A stretch of DNA of 64,000 nt, taken from assembly GCA_030533445.1 (NCBI GenBank), contig CM060081.1, positions 22,738,611-22,802,610 on the forward strand, read 5' to 3'. The notes beneath the pieces are model-generated. The model worked only from the letters and a program-made list of their open reading frames with translations, made no database searches and was not told the origin of the DNA. The position numbers and the translations under genes are program-made. This document shows, in pieces, positions 49,648 to 62,148 of this stretch (position 1 is the stretch's first letter; each line of letters starts with the position of its first letter). The stretch is from Cyprinodon diabolis (taxonomy: Eukaryota; Chordata; Actinopteri; Cyprinodontiformes; Cyprinodontidae).

Positions 49648-50631
49648 CTATAAGCTGTATTCCACAGTAATGAGACGACGGATGGCGTCCTGGGGTATCT
49701 CCTCCCAAATCTGGACCAGGGCATCACTGAGCTCATGGACAGTCTGAGGTGAAACCTCGTGGCATCGGATGGATCGAAATATAATGTCCCAGAGGTGTTC
49801 TATTGGATTTAGGTCAGGCGAGCGTGGGGGCCAATCAATGGTATCAATTCCTTCATCCTATAGGAATTGCCTGCATACTCTCGCCACATGAGGCTGGGCA
49901 TTATCGTGCACCAGAAGGAACCCAGGACCCACTGCAGAAGCATAGGGTCTGACAATGGGTGCAAGGATTTCATCCTGTTACCTAATGGCAGTCAGGGTGC
50001 CGTTGTCTTGCCTTTTTAGGTCTGTGCGTCCCTCGATAGATATGCCTCCCCAGACCATCTCAGACCCACCACCAAACCGGTCATACTGAACGATGTTACA
50101 GGCAGCATAATGTTCTCCACGGCTTCTCCAGACCCTTTCACATCTGTCACATGTGCTCAGGGTGAACCTGCTCTCATCTGTGAAAAGCACAGGGCGCCAG
50201 TGGCGGACTTGCCAATTCCAGTGTTCTGTGGCAAATGCCAATCGAGCTCCACGGTGCCTGGCAGTGAGAACAGGGCCCACTAGAGGATGTCGGGCCCTCA
50301 GGCCACCCTTGTGAAGTCTGTTTCTGATTGTTTGGTCAGAGACATTTACACCAGTGGCCTGCTGGAGGTCATTATGTAGGGCTCTGGCAGTGCTCCTCCT
50401 GCTCCTCCTTGCGCAAAGGAGCAGATATCGGTCTTGCTGATGGGTTGTAGACTATGTACGGCCCTGTCCAGCTCTTCTGGAGTAACTGCCTGTCTCCCGG
50501 AATCTCCTCCATGCTCTTGAGATTGTGCTGGGAGACACAGCAAACCTTCTGGCAATGGCACGTATTGATGTGCCATTCTGGAGGAGTTGGACTGCCTGTG
50601 CAACCTCTGTAGGATCCAGGTAGCACCTCAT
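49648..50631 (-). pseudogene. Tc1/mariner transposase with three premature stops, no frameshift
   Basis: Minus-strand frame from ATG 50631 (MRCYLDPTEVAQAVQLLQNG) to TAG 49648, 327 codons. It holds a helix-turn-helix (TSIRAIARRFAVSPSTISRA), a [22 protein letters not shown] second DNA-binding part, catalytic D in [10 protein letters not shown] in LVHDNAQPH, and E in DWPPRSPDLNPIEHLW. Length and order are those of a full fish Tc1-type transposase. In-frame stops occur near 50454, 49978 and 49858. All parts stay in one frame, so decay is by point mutation. Confidence 0.9.
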
Positions 50632-50639
50632 GCTAATAG

Positions 50640-52650
50640 TAGTGACAGAGACCCTAGCCAAGTGCAAAACTTGTGAAAAAGAGTCAGAAAAGATGAGGAG
50701 GGGAAAAAATGTCAGTGGCCTCCACCTGTGAAACCATGCCTGTTTTAATGGTTTGATGCTATACTCTGATTGCAAAGTGTTACTTTATTTTTTTTTTTAG
50801 TAGAGTAGAATGGGAAGCAGATCTTCCACGTGTAAGAGTCCTCTCCTGTGAAACCAACTACTAGTTTTAGTGCGTGAAGCAGACATCCTGTCTACTATTA
50901 AGGCTGTTAAGGATTTAAAGTTCCTTTTTGATAAAGTTTTTAGTTAGAGTGGCTCAATTTATCATGAGCTATCTCTATAGTTATGCTGCTATAGGCTTAA
51001 ACTGCTGGAGGACAAAAAGACCTTTTTAAAACAATGATGCTCCTTTGTCTTGAGTTAATATTGCACTTGATTTACAAAGCAGGAACAACACTTTCAAAAA
51101 AACTTACCAGATGTCCCAGATAATGTAAGTTAAACATACACATTTCTGTCAGGTGATATACAGTGCCTCATGTTTGTTATTTCCATTTTTTTTTACTGAA
51201 CAAATTGGTTGGATTAAGATGAAAGTTAAGCTTCCTTATGGCGAATAGCTTTATTTAACTTTAATGACTTACAATAATAAAGAGCAGGAGAGTAAGCCTG
51301 GAATTGAATGAGCAAATTTCTGCAACAAGGGCACAACTGCTGTAGTTTCTCAAGAAATAAATAAACATTCATTTAAATCTTGGAAACTCTGGTGAAAAGG
51401 CATGGTTTTTATTTTCTCCTCTTCCATTTCGTGGATTCTCTCCAGGTACTCCGGCTTCCTTCCACCATCCTGACTGTTGCCCCTTGAGAGTCTGAGTTGT
51501 CCAAGGTGCACCTTGCCTTTCGACTTGCAGGAGACAGGCACCAGCTGCCCTTGATTTTGACCCACAAGCTCTACAAAATAAATATATTATTATTGTTCTT
51601 CTATTCTATCATCCATAGAGATTAAAAGCTATGAGGATTGTTTTTTTTTTACCTTTTGTTTAATTGATGTCATAAAGAATTAAAGCAGTTCTAAAGGCAA
51701 AAGGGGTCTAACTTGGTAGAAACATGCTTTGCCTTAGTAAATTGTTAGTCTGTTCCTCATTTCTAACACAGACAAAAAAAATGTCAGATTTGTAATGTGC
51801 CTGGTTTAACCTGTTTTATGTCTACACTACACCAAGAGAATGTTAACAACTAAAACAGATCTCTCTAAAACCACCTCACATAGAAAAACTAAGCATTTTA
51901 TATTTACCGAGCACAGGCTAAATGTTGTTAGCCACAAGATAAAAACAAATGAGGCCACTGCACTGCTTGGTTGGCAGAGATCAAGACAAAAACAGGAGAG
52001 CTGTAGGTATACCTCAAAAAGAGGGAGAACATATTAGACTGTGTGGGAAACTGTGCAGTAGGGGGGTAGATTTATTGCTGTAATTGTGTCCAGAGCACTT
52101 GTTTGTCCAGCAGTGAAGGCAAGTAGGGGCATCAGATTAAAGCCGCAGATAGATAGATCAGTTTGAAACATCCAGAGTTTGAGACGGATGGTTTCTTACA
52201 GTGACTGCCCATTTATTTTTACTAAATGATGATGGATGACCTGTTAGTATCAACATGCAATACTGAGTCATATCTCATGGAAAACAGAAAAACGAGGTGA
52301 TGGTTGAATTGATGGTTTAAACATCCAGAGCTTTTTTAATGAATCTATAGTAATGAATCTATTTTTATTGAATATTGATTTATCAATAATCTGCTCATAC
52401 CTTGACCAAATTTCTTATATGTGAGGCTAAATTGACAATAAATAGATACGACTATTTCTACCTTAGCTTTGTTGATAGATTGAAATAATTGAATTTTGTC
52501 TACGGTTACAAGCAGGTGAATGACATCAGAAATAATTGTCAAGACAGATTGTCAGTCTGTGACTTTGAATAAAGCCTCCGATCTATGAACAATTGAAAAG
52601 TCATCTATCCGTGTCTAAAATGTGGTGATCACTGGTGAGTTTTACGGTTT
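50640..52650. other. AT-rich DNA, nothing recognised
   Basis: No exon or clear repeat termini. A short open segment at 51350-51565 (minus) shows no family features. Confidence 0.5.
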
Positions 52651-52661
52651 GATGTACACAC

Positions 52662-53728
52662 CACTGATCTCTATTTATTCACTGGATTGCTGATAGGCCG
52701 TTGGTAGTATGGCGTGGAGTGAAGCCATCGGCCACCATATCTGTACTCCCTAGTTAGACTGGTCACAATGTAAAAAATTCGTGCTCTACAGCATCGAACA
52801 ACAATGATGTTCTCATTTTCGGGGGGGCTTTAGACTTTTAAAATAAAGATAAATTTATCACTTGGACACATACTTGCTGTTCCATGGCATATGTAGATTG
52901 TGTTAACATATGATTAAAAAAATAGTCACATCACATTGCATAGTTATTATGAAGTCAATAAAGTCAGCAATTCATGTAACATGACATGTCATACAAATCC
53001 ATCACAACAAAATTAACGTGTTAATGGAGCATAATAATACAGATTGTGTACATGTAATATACATGCATTGATTAAATTGTGGTGGTAATTACATATTACA
53101 TATAATTTCAAGATTTCACATCAAGACTGAATTACAAGTATATGTCTGTTAATGCTGTAGTATTTCCCTTTTTGCAAATTGTGCATGCATGATGCCATCT
53201 ACTTTTATGATGTGTCTGTGCATTAGCCTTTAAAAATGTGTTTTTCTCATCGATATAACATGCATTATATTTCAGCACATGACTTTTTCTATTAGAAATA
53301 CAACAAACACTAAAAAAACGATGTTGTCATCCACTTAATAAATTAATTACTACAGTGACATTTCACAGTGAATTACTTTCTATTTACTCTACTTTCTATT
53401 TTCTAACGTTAGACACAATGTTGTTGGCTAACTCAGTCAATATCTATGTGTCAATCCGAGAGAGCCAGACTAATGTTATGCCTTATACTATACTATGGGA
53501 TACATCGGCGTATATATGGATTTTCTTGGTTAGTACTTTGACTGACTGTGAAACAACCTGTAAAATGTCTTCCCGCAACTGGAGAACTGTTTGTTTTTGC
53601 ATCCAAATGCTACACACCTAGGAATTTTTATGGCGCTTCTGCATGCGAGTGGGGAGTACCAGTATGGCGGCCAGTGGCTTCACTTTTTTCGGGCTAAAAG
53701 CAATCCAGTAAATAAATCCAGATCAGTG
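52662..53728. mobile_element. Non-autonomous hAT-type transposon with 8-bp target duplication
   Basis: The left end CACTGATCTCTATTTATTCA and the right end (reverse complement) CACTGATCTGGATTTATTTA start long imperfect inverted repeats that extend about 90 bp, both containing CTGGATTGCT and later GTGAAGCCA(C/T)(T/C)GGCC(A/G)CCAT. Exact 8-bp direct repeats GTACACAC flank the element (52654-52661 and 53729-53736). Eight-base duplications and CAxTG ends are hAT features. The 1067-bp body has no transposase-like frame. Confidence 0.88.
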
Positions 53729-53736
53729 GTACACAC

Positions 53737-54540
53737 CAGTACAATTTTTTAGTTTTGTTTGTTTAACCTTTAAGTCATCAAACCATAAGCTTACTGAGAC
53801 TCAAAATATATATATTTTTATGAGTCCCAGACAGGACATAAAGTAGCATAGATAAAGATGGCACAGGTTCAATAACTTTATTGTACTTTCATTTATAACG
53901 TACAGTACAACAAATATGCTTCCCTAATGGAAGAATAAATATGTGTTATTATAACCAAATACTAGATTTTTGTAATAAAAAGATACAGCCATTATAAATA
54001 GTTGTAAAAACATTTTAGTTAGGGCAGCTACCAGGAGGCTAACATTTACTAACGTTTACTTGTTATCTTCTATATGTTTCAAAACTGAAATATATTCCTA
54101 ATCTGTCAGGATAAATAGCTTGAAAAAGCTTTCTTATTCTGTGAAGAAGGATCACAGTAGGTCAAAAAATAACCCTGTCACCTGAAGAGGGCTGTGGATG
54201 ATGGATAATCCCACAATCTGACAGACTCTGAAAAGGATTCAGAATGGGCAAATATCAGAAGTTAAAAACTACTTTTCAGTAACAGCATTACAAAGTGAAA
54301 CCCATAATAGTGGTTCATAACTTACTTTTTTTTTACGCCTTTGGATCTTTCAATTGTGATGATGTTGAAACAACTTAAACTTAGACAACTTTGTCATTTT
54401 GTATACACATAGTGTATCTAAAACGAAATTTTGTTTTGTACAGCTTTTAGACATTGGTATTTGGGGGTCTGAGAGGCTCTGAAAGTAAAATAATATTTTA
54501 GGCAGGATCGTAATCTTGATGAACTGACAGATTATTTTTT
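53737..54540. other. AT-rich DNA, nothing recognised
   Basis: No coding or classified repeat seen. Confidence 0.5.
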
Positions 54541-54547
54541 AGGCCAA

Positions 54548-54620
54548 TCAAGGCAAGGCAAGGAAAATTTATTTGTATAGCCAAATTAAGTACAAAGACA
54601 ATGCAAAGTGCTTTACATGA
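54548..54620 (+). repeat. Fish interspersed repeat fragment (GGCAAGGCAAG...TTTATTTGTATAG type)
   Basis: AAGGCAAGGCAAGGAAAATT then TATTTGTATAGCCAAATTAA and GCAAAGTGCTTTACATGA is a degenerate copy of a very common fish repeat head. Coordinates are approximate and no protein is encoded. Confidence 0.6.
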
Positions 54621-55242
54621 TTAAAATATAGGAAAATAGGTGGACCTTCTCGCTTAAAAATATATTCAAAATATATTAAAACTATTTTTTACCCACTGAC
54701 CGCAGCAAATATAGCAAAGCTGCTCTCTGCCATTGAACAAAGGAGCAGCAGAAGCAACAGATGCATCTGGACACAATTTACTTTATATGCTTCAGGAGCA
54801 TCAAAGATGCTCTTGATGCGGGGCTGAACTTAATGTGGAAAAGCTTCAAGAATGAAGCAGCAGGCACATTTTTTATGCCCAATGCGCATCTGGTGTGAAC
54901 ATAGCAGTCCAAATACAGGGTATTGTTCAAAGGCTTTGCACATTAATAGAACCAGTGTTATTGCACCATTCTAAATTTGCAATTAATATGAAATGAATTG
55001 GGCATAGCATGTGTAGGTTTTTAATAAATCAGAAGTTATTTGCAATGCGTTTTAATTGTGTTCCAACTTCTTTACTGACAGGAGCCTAGCATTTTAACAG
55101 GGTGGTCCAGAATTTTTGGAACTTCAGTATGTTCTTAAAATTTTAAAGTAGGTTCTTTATTACCTTGCAAGCAAGATGAATCATCTGAAGATTTGTAAAT
55201 TCACAGATTTCCGAGAATATGTTGTGCCAGAAGCTGATAGAT

Positions 55243-55483
55243 TAGGGGTGGAACGGTTCACAAAATCCATGGTTCGGTTCGGTTAACGGTTTTGTGGTCA
55301 CGGTTTTCGGTTCTGTTCGGTATATGTTGATTGTTAGCCTGACATGTTGGTCGTGTTGCTGTTAGCATAAACAAAACGTGTTGCACAATGCTTGCACGCC
55401 GTTGCACTTTTATCCACAACTTTCTTTCCGCCGTCATCGTAGGTCACTCTAAATGCAAAGTGGTCCCATACGTTCCATCCCTA
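55243..55483. mobile_element. hAT-type MITE, 241 bp, with 8-bp target duplication
   Basis: The termini are TAGGGGTGGAACGGTTC and, on the other strand, TAGGGATGGAACGTATG. They are flanked by exact TGATAGAT repeats (55235-55242 and 55484-55491). The interior contains GGTTCGGTTCGGTTAACGG and CACGGTTTTCGG, typical of a common fish MITE. Non-coding. Confidence 0.88.
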
Positions 55484-55496
55484 TGATAGATGTATT

Positions 55497-55760
55497 AATT
55501 AAATTCAGTTTATTTATATAACCCCAATTGACAGCACATCAAACACTCAAAGTTTTCCATCTAAGGCAAACCAGCTGGTTGCATCGACTCATTGACTCGA
55601 AGGCAATCTCTCTCAACAAGCATACTTGTAGCAACAGTGGAGAGAAAAACTCCCTTTTAACAGGAAGAAACATCAAGCAGCACCAGACTCAGTGTGAGCG
55701 ACCATCTGCCGAGGCCGACTGGGGTTCAAGGAGATAGAAGTAGACATAGAAACATTAGCC
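55497..55760 (+). repeat. Fish interspersed repeat (CAGTTTATTTATATA...AACTCCCTTTTAACAGGAAG type)
   Basis: The recognisable order is: TTCAGTTTATTTATATAACC; GGTTGCATCGACTCATTGAC; CAACAGTGGAGAGAAAAACT; CCCTTTTAACAGGAAGAAAC; CAGTGTGAGCGACCATCTGC and CGAGGCCGACTGGGG. This matches a repeat found in very many fish introns. It is diverged and partly deleted compared with the familiar form. The open frame across it is incidental. Confidence 0.7.
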
Positions 55761-58700
55761 TTGTTACCTCAATGTTATAAACCAATGAAATGCATTGATG
55801 CGTATGGGGTCAACTAGGAGCAGCAGACTAAAATAGAAATAACATGGCTGCACTGAGGACGTATCTGTAGACTCGGCCATTTAGTCTGTTTTTTCTGGAA
55901 TATCCTCTATTTCATTTTATAGAAAACAGCAAAATTATATGATTTGTGGATGTGAAAGGTGTTTGTTAGTTCCTCTCAACTGGATTTGATTCACTTCAGA
56001 AGCTGTGAGACAAATCCAGAAAGTGGTAATCATAGCTGCTGGAACTTCCTAAAAACTGAATATGGGTGTCTGGTGCCACTTGGTGATGTACCCAATCGGC
56101 TTGAAGAATTGTACTAAATGTCCCTCCCCTTTATGAACACTTTCCACAGGAGCCTCTACAGATGGATACTGTGTAGAATTCAAATTGAACTACACGTATC
56201 AATCTGGTTTATGCCAGGTTCTGATCTTCCTGCCTAAACCATAACATAACCTATTAAGCTTTCTTTATAAATTCATACTAATACTTAGACTTTATTGTTC
56301 AAAAGATACCAGACCATATTCTTTGCAGGATTATTTTCACTGGTTAAATGTACATGCTCTTGTTGTGACAAGCTGAGTTCTCCAACAGTCTTATTTTTTT
56401 TTTTTTATTGATTCAAAGGAAAATCTTTTAACTGTAAAAAAAAAACACTGCAGCGAACGTCTTCATTTCAGTGGAGATCTCTGTGAAATCTTAATTTCCC
56501 CCTCAATTGTTGCCTGAAAGACAAATGTATGACATTTTTTTATTACTTTTTAAACTTTTCATCATGTTCAATTCAGTAATTTTACCTTTATAAGTAAAAT
56601 TAACAAGCTCAGTTCCTTTAACAGTTTAAGCATAGGTAGATATATAAATGTTAAAAAAGCATATGATGCACTTTAATTCGAATTTCTCCTTTATATGACC
56701 TATGGAGTCTCTCAGAGGTTGTTGCTCCCTCCAGGGTGGTTGAACACCCAGGCTGGGAATCACTCCACTATTAGACAGCATTTCATTAAGGATCTCTACT
56801 TATAAAAAAGGTGCAGAATGAGTAAAAAAGCTACTTTAGTCACAGGTTGTATACAATAATTTCCAATCTAATTCCCCAGTAAACTCAGAAATGCACTTTA
56901 CAGTTACTTGACAATATATCTCTAATGTAATAGCTTTTGAAATCGTTTTCAGCCAATTAAGGCAAAATAAGATGGTCTGTCGGTAACAGAGCCTCTAAGA
57001 TGAACGTTACAGTATGTATTAACCAGTTCTAATGAAGCACTTTAAATGAAAAATGCATTAGAAAAATGTGTTATCACGCAAAGCTTGGAAAGGAAAACTA
57101 TGTTTCTATAAGTGGTTGTGTGTATTAGACAGCGATGTCCAGTGTATTAGACAGCCCTGTCATGTCCGTGTCACAGCAGCAGGGTATAGGAGGTGTTCTT
57201 GTCTCTGAGTGATGCGATGGCATGAACAGCATGGTTTAAAAGCGAAAAGAAGGTCATCGATGTCTCACTTCACTATCCCTCCCTGCTTTTCTCTCCTCTC
57301 TCTGTTGCCCCTGTCATCCATACTGGATGATCCCTTGTGCTCTTATCCAACCCGCCTGTCTTTCTGTCCTTCGTCACGGGTTGGTACCCCACCCTCCTCT
57401 CCTTGCATCCAGCTTTTTGTTTAACCACACTCTTGAAAAGTGATTTCATCTTTGCTGCATTCACGCTTCACAGTATATAGTATTTTTAAAGTGTGAAAGT
57501 AAGAGCTGTGACGTATTTGGTTTGCCGAATGAGATCAGGGTTTTAGTCCAACCTTAGAGAATGAAGCTCACAAAGATCCAGCTGAATCCAATGCCTGATA
57601 TTCACAAAATATTTTCATTTTTTTGTGGTGATCTTTGCTCTTAAAGTCCGGTGCTGAATGCTGTTTATTTTTTTAAATACATTAAATCCCACTGTATCAT
57701 CTCAAATGATTTTAGTATAAATATAATTTTATATTGCACAGCATTGGATGTGTATCAGGCTTATCTAAGATTACCTGGATGCTAAAGTTCTGAATGTGAC
57801 CCTTTTAATGTTTACCTATGACCAAGGACAGCCAACCAGTAATCAACAGCCAGTTGAGGTTCTTGCAGGAATGTGCCCTTGGCAAGATCCTGATTGGTCA
57901 ATTGGTGACAGCTGACCAATCAAAATAGATGAAGTTATCTAGAAACAACATATTATTATGAAACCAAAAAGTATGAGTTATTTCATTAAGTGCACGATGT
58001 GTGAGACTAGTCTATGAGATGGGCTGATGATCTGATCGTCAGCAGCTGTGTTTCTATGTAAAATGGATCTCGCTTGTACTGTTAGTCTCTGAGGAGGGGG
58101 GTGTGTGTGTGTGGGTGTCTGTGTGTGTTTGTGAAGATAAAATAGCAGGATGCTAGTGTCTGACTACAGTGGGATATTGCCTTAGCAGTGCTGGGGTACA
58201 TCTTGATTTAAGTGTCAGAGACAATTTGCAATATTCTATTATGTCTTATTTTGACCAAAGGAAAGATGAGTTTCACCAGGTTATAGCTAGAAATGATAAA
58301 TTCCAACTGTCCTTTATTTAATGCACCTGAATCATTTTTTGATGGAAGTGGGATAAACGGTGCATAGCCAAAGGGTAGAATCCATGATCAGTACGCATCT
58401 GAAAAAGTGCCTATGGCCTTATGATCCATTCAGACCGTTGGATGATCAATGGTGTGTAAATGTCTAGATGAAATTATAATAAATCTGATTAAAATGTTAA
58501 TGTAATGTCTGGACAGAATCTGGAGACCTGACATTTATATCAACACAAAGAGTAAGAATTCAAAGAATTTATTTAAAAGTAAAATGTTATCACAGGAACA
58601 TGAACTGACTGGAAGAACTGGGCATGAGAACAGGGTTAGTGGGTGAGAACAACTCAGTGGTGTTGAAGGTGCACTGAATGAAAGCCAGCAACCTTATCAG

Positions 58701-58849
58701 AAGCTGGTAGGCAGTATTGGCTCTGATAATTGATCCCAGTGGCTCAGTTTGGAGGATTTGGATCATGTGAATGAATGAGCCAAATCTTGGGGGTGCTAGA
58801 CAGGCCTAAGTCTAGTGGTGGAGTCGTAGTGAGTCTGGGTTCATACACA
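55761..58849. other. AT-rich DNA, nothing recognised
   Basis: No convincing exon on either strand. A GT-rich tract (GGGGGGTGTGTGTGTGTGGG) lies at about 58096. Confidence 0.5.
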
Positions 58850-60375
58850 GAGAAATAGTCCACGTGGCAGAGGTTTACAGTGAATAGGTAAGTGTAAAGT
58901 AAAGCAATCTTAATGTAAATACAGGGTTATTGCATAGCAGTTATTACACAAGGTTATTTCACAGTGTTATTGTAAAGTCTGACGACAGCAAGGATGAATG
59001 ACCTGCAATAGCACTCCTGCGGTGTATAAGTCTATCACTAAAGGAGCCGTTTAGCTCCTCTACAGTCTGTTGCAGAGGGTGACAGGTGTTGTCCATGATG
59101 GATGTGAGCTTGGCCAACCCCCTCCTTTCCACCACCTCCTCCTCAGACACCAGAGTGCCGCCCAGGACAAAAGTGGCCCTCCTGACCAGCTTGTTTAGTC
59201 TCTTCGCTCTGTGCTGCCAAGGAGAGAAAAGGCTACTACAGAATCGTCAAATTTCTTAAGCATAGGCCAGCTCACATCAAAGGACCTCAGTCTCTTCAGG
59301 AGGTCGAGGCGGCTCTGGCCCTTCTTGTAGAAGGCATTGGTGCTATAAGTCCAGTTTATTGCTCACATGAACACCCAGCTAACTGAAACTCTTTTCTAAC
59401 TAGTTTCTATGTCCTGCCCCTGGATGTTCACAGGGGAGTGAGGTGGGGCTCTTCTCCTAAAGGCGATCACAATCTCCTTGATCTTACTAGTGTTCAGGGT
59501 TGCTCTCACAGCTGTCTACAGAGTCCGACTGTTCATTGACTGGTACTCCCACTCATTCTGCTCAGAAACATATCCCATGATGACTGAGTCATTATAGAAT
59601 TTCTGAAGGTGCCAGCTGTCCCTGATGTAGGTGAAGTCTGAGGTGTAGAGTTTGAAGAGAAATGGATATAACACGGTGCCCTGTATTGCAGTCTACCATG
59701 TCTGGCCAACAGCCATAAAGCCTCAAGTACTGAGAGTGGACAGTGCAGTAGTTGATGGTCCAGAGAGCCTATGTTCATCCACTCCAGTGTCTTCCAACTT
59801 TCCCCACAACAGTATCATGTGGTGGTGTTGAAAGTGCTGGAGAAGTTAAAGAACATGACTCTTACAGCTCTCCTGGTGGGTGAACGCCATTGCAGCAGGT
59901 AGATGATGGGGTCTTCTACTCCAATGTTGGGTGCAGGATGGGGCTCACCACAGTGCAGAGGTGGGCAAGGACAAGGCGCTCCATGATCTGCATCAGGTGA
60001 GAGCTCAGGGTGACTGGTCTGAAGTCAGCCTTTTCCTTGGTGGACAGCATTTTGGGAACCAAGAACACACTGGAGGTCTTCCCGAGGGTGGGAACCATCC
60101 CAAGGCTGAGATTCAGGTTGTAGATATAGCTGAGGACCTCATAGAGCTTGTCTGCAATAGTCCTTAGCTGCCTTAGGGGATCCAGTCAGGGACAGAGGGG
60201 GGTTGGAGCTGAGCACCATTTCTATGGGTTGGGCTGAAGGTGTGAATGGTTTGGGGGTTGGTGAGAGTGGGCGAGGGGAGGGGGGGAGGTGTCTGGTGGG
60301 CTGGGGGTTAGAGACATGGGAAGAGGGGAGGGCAGGGAGGGGGCGAGTGGGGAGAGAGTCAAATCTGTTGAAATA
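58850..60375 (-). mobile_element. L2-type LINE fragment, heavily decayed
   Basis: Minus-strand scraps in several frames follow L2 pol order: DFRPVTLSSHLMQIMERLVL (60000-59940), then sequence resembling the M-F-F-x-F-S-S-x-F-N-T and S-G-T-A-x-x segments (about 59860-59580), and near the end EEEVVERRGLAKLTSIMDNT with HPLQQTVEELNGSFSDR (59140-59010). This is the reverse transcriptase and C-terminal region. Multiple frameshifts and stops rule out function. The 5' edge abuts the foldback element. Confidence 0.7.
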
Positions 60376-60899
60376 ACCATTTATTCTGTAAAAGTTTAGA
60401 AAAAATGATCCACTGGCCTTGGCTTTCAAGGTTTGAAGACATTTCGCTCCCTCTCCAGGAAGCTTTCTCAATTCAAATGTCTGGGTCGGTAGTAAGTTGA
60501 GGCTTTATATGGACAAGGCCTTGTATTGCTTGGAGACATGCAAATTGAACCGATGAGCGGGTCGTTTGGTTCCATTGTTGGCCTGTAATACCTGAAACCT
60601 GTCTATGATTCTGAAGGTTGGTCATTAAAGGGGGGGAAAGTCGTGTAAATCATAGACAGGTTTCAGGTATTACAGGGGGCAATCACCCCTTTAACGACTA
60701 TCCCTCCCTTTAACGACCGACCTTCAGAATCATAGACAGGTTTCAGGTATCACAGGCCAACAATGGAACCTAATGACCCACTCATTGGTTAAATTTGCAT
60801 GTCTCCGAGCAATACAAGGCCTTGTCCATATAAAGCCTCAACTCATTGCCAACCCAGACATTTGAATTGAGAAAGCTTCCTGGAGAGGGAGCGAAACGG

Positions 60900-61697
60900 G
60901 GGCCCCCCAAGGATGTGTGCTGAGCCCCCTCCTCTTCACTCTGCTGACCCACGACTTCATTCCAACATTCAGCTCCAACATCTTCATCAAATTCGCAGAC
61001 GACACAACTGTGGTGGGTCTCATCAACAACAACAATGAGACAAACTACAGGAGTGAGGTGAGCCGCCTGGCCACGTGGTGCCAGGACAACCATCTCCATC
61101 TGAACGTAGAGAAGACGAAGGAGATTGTGGTGGACTTCAGGAGAGGGCCTGCCCAGCACGCTCCCCTAATCATCAACGGTGCTGAGGTGGAGCAGGTGAG
61201 CAGCACCAAGTTCCTGGGTGTCCACATCTCTCAAGACCTGTCCTGGGACACCAACACCGCGTCCCTGGCCAAGAAAGCCCAACAGAGACTACTTCCTGCG
61301 GAAACTGAGGAGAGCAAGAGCCCCGTCCCCCATCTTGCACTCCTTCTACAAGGGCACCATCGAGAGCATCCTGACCAGCAGCATCACCGTGTGGTACGGA
61401 GCCTGCACTGCAGCCTGCCGCAAGACACTGCAGCGCACCGTGAAAGCAGCTGGGAAGATCCTCGGTGTCCCCCTCCCCTCTCTATTGGACATTTATCACT
61501 CCCGCCTCACCGGCAGAGCCACCAGGATCGCAGGTGACAATACCCACCCCGCCCACAATGTCTTCACCTTGCTGCCGTCCGGGAGGAGGCTGCAGAGTCT
61601 CCGGGCCAGAACCAGTAGGCTCAGAGACAGCTTCTTCCACCAGGCAGTGAGGATGCTCAATTCCCTCCCTGCCCTGCCCCCCTTCGCCCCCCCTTGA
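60900..61697 (+). pseudogene. L2 reverse transcriptase C-terminal part, one frameshift
   Basis: The frame contains IKFADDTTVVGLI with the reverse transcriptase FADD box, HLNVEKTKEIVVDFRR and STKFLGVHISQDLSW. Near 61290 the homologous sequence shifts to a second frame (YFLRKLRRARAPSPILHSFY, ESILTSSITVWYGACTAACR) that runs to a stop at 61697. The N-terminal endonuclease and the first half of the polymerase are absent because of 5' truncation. Confidence 0.88.
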
Positions 61698-61825
61698 CCC
61701 CCCAATATCCCCATCCTTCACTATTTCCCCCACATCAGAACTGCTACTCTATGCACTATTTGCACCATTCACACTACTCTTTATTTATTTTTATATCTTA
61801 GGTTTTTATTTTTATGCTATGGTTC

Positions 61826-61826
<1 letters not shown>

Positions 61827-61914
<88 letters not shown>
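61827..61914. repeat. (AT)n microsatellite within the L2 3' UTR
   Basis: An uninterrupted AT run of about 88 bp followed by a T-rich tract. Confidence 0.96.
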
Positions 61915-61922
<8 letters not shown>

Positions 61923-62148
61923 TTTTTATTTATTTATATTTTATATTTTATCATGCACCGTGGGGTTGAGAGGACGGAAATTTCATCTGTGTTGTATGTT
62001 TACATGTAGCACATTTGACAATAAAGTTGAGTTGAGTTGAAACGTCTTCAAACCTTGAAAACCAAGTCCAGTGGATCGTTTTTTCTAAACTTTTACAGAA
62101 TGACTATGACCTGGATGACTGAGAATCTTCATCAGCACCAGTAATCAT

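Larger units (their letters stand above)
60899..62038 (+). mobile_element. 5'-truncated L2-type LINE with 6-bp target duplication
   Basis: The insert begins inside the reverse transcriptase (GAPQGCVLSPLLF) and ends in an L2-like tail (ACAATAAAGTTGAGTTGAGT). It is flanked by GAAACG at 60893-60898 and 62039-62044, so the insertion edges are clear. The 3' UTR contains a long (AT)n run. Target-primed integration with 5' truncation explains the structure. Confidence 0.87.
60383..62101. mobile_element. Palindromic foldback element, split by an L2 insertion
   Basis: The outer ends ATTCTGTAAAAGTTTAGAAA (60383) and its reverse complement TTTCTAAACTTTTACAGAAT (ending 62101) are perfect. The left arm 60383-60648 is repeated inverted in 60709-60898 plus 62039-62101, including CCTTGGCTTTCAAGG-like DNA, AAGCTTCCTGGAGAGGGAGC, AACAATGGAACC and ATAGACAGGTTTCAGGTAT. 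The centre has an extra copy of the last block. No coding remains. The AAGCTTCCTGGA...GCGAAACGTCTTC phrase recurs in fish repeats, but the family was not settled. Confidence 0.8.
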
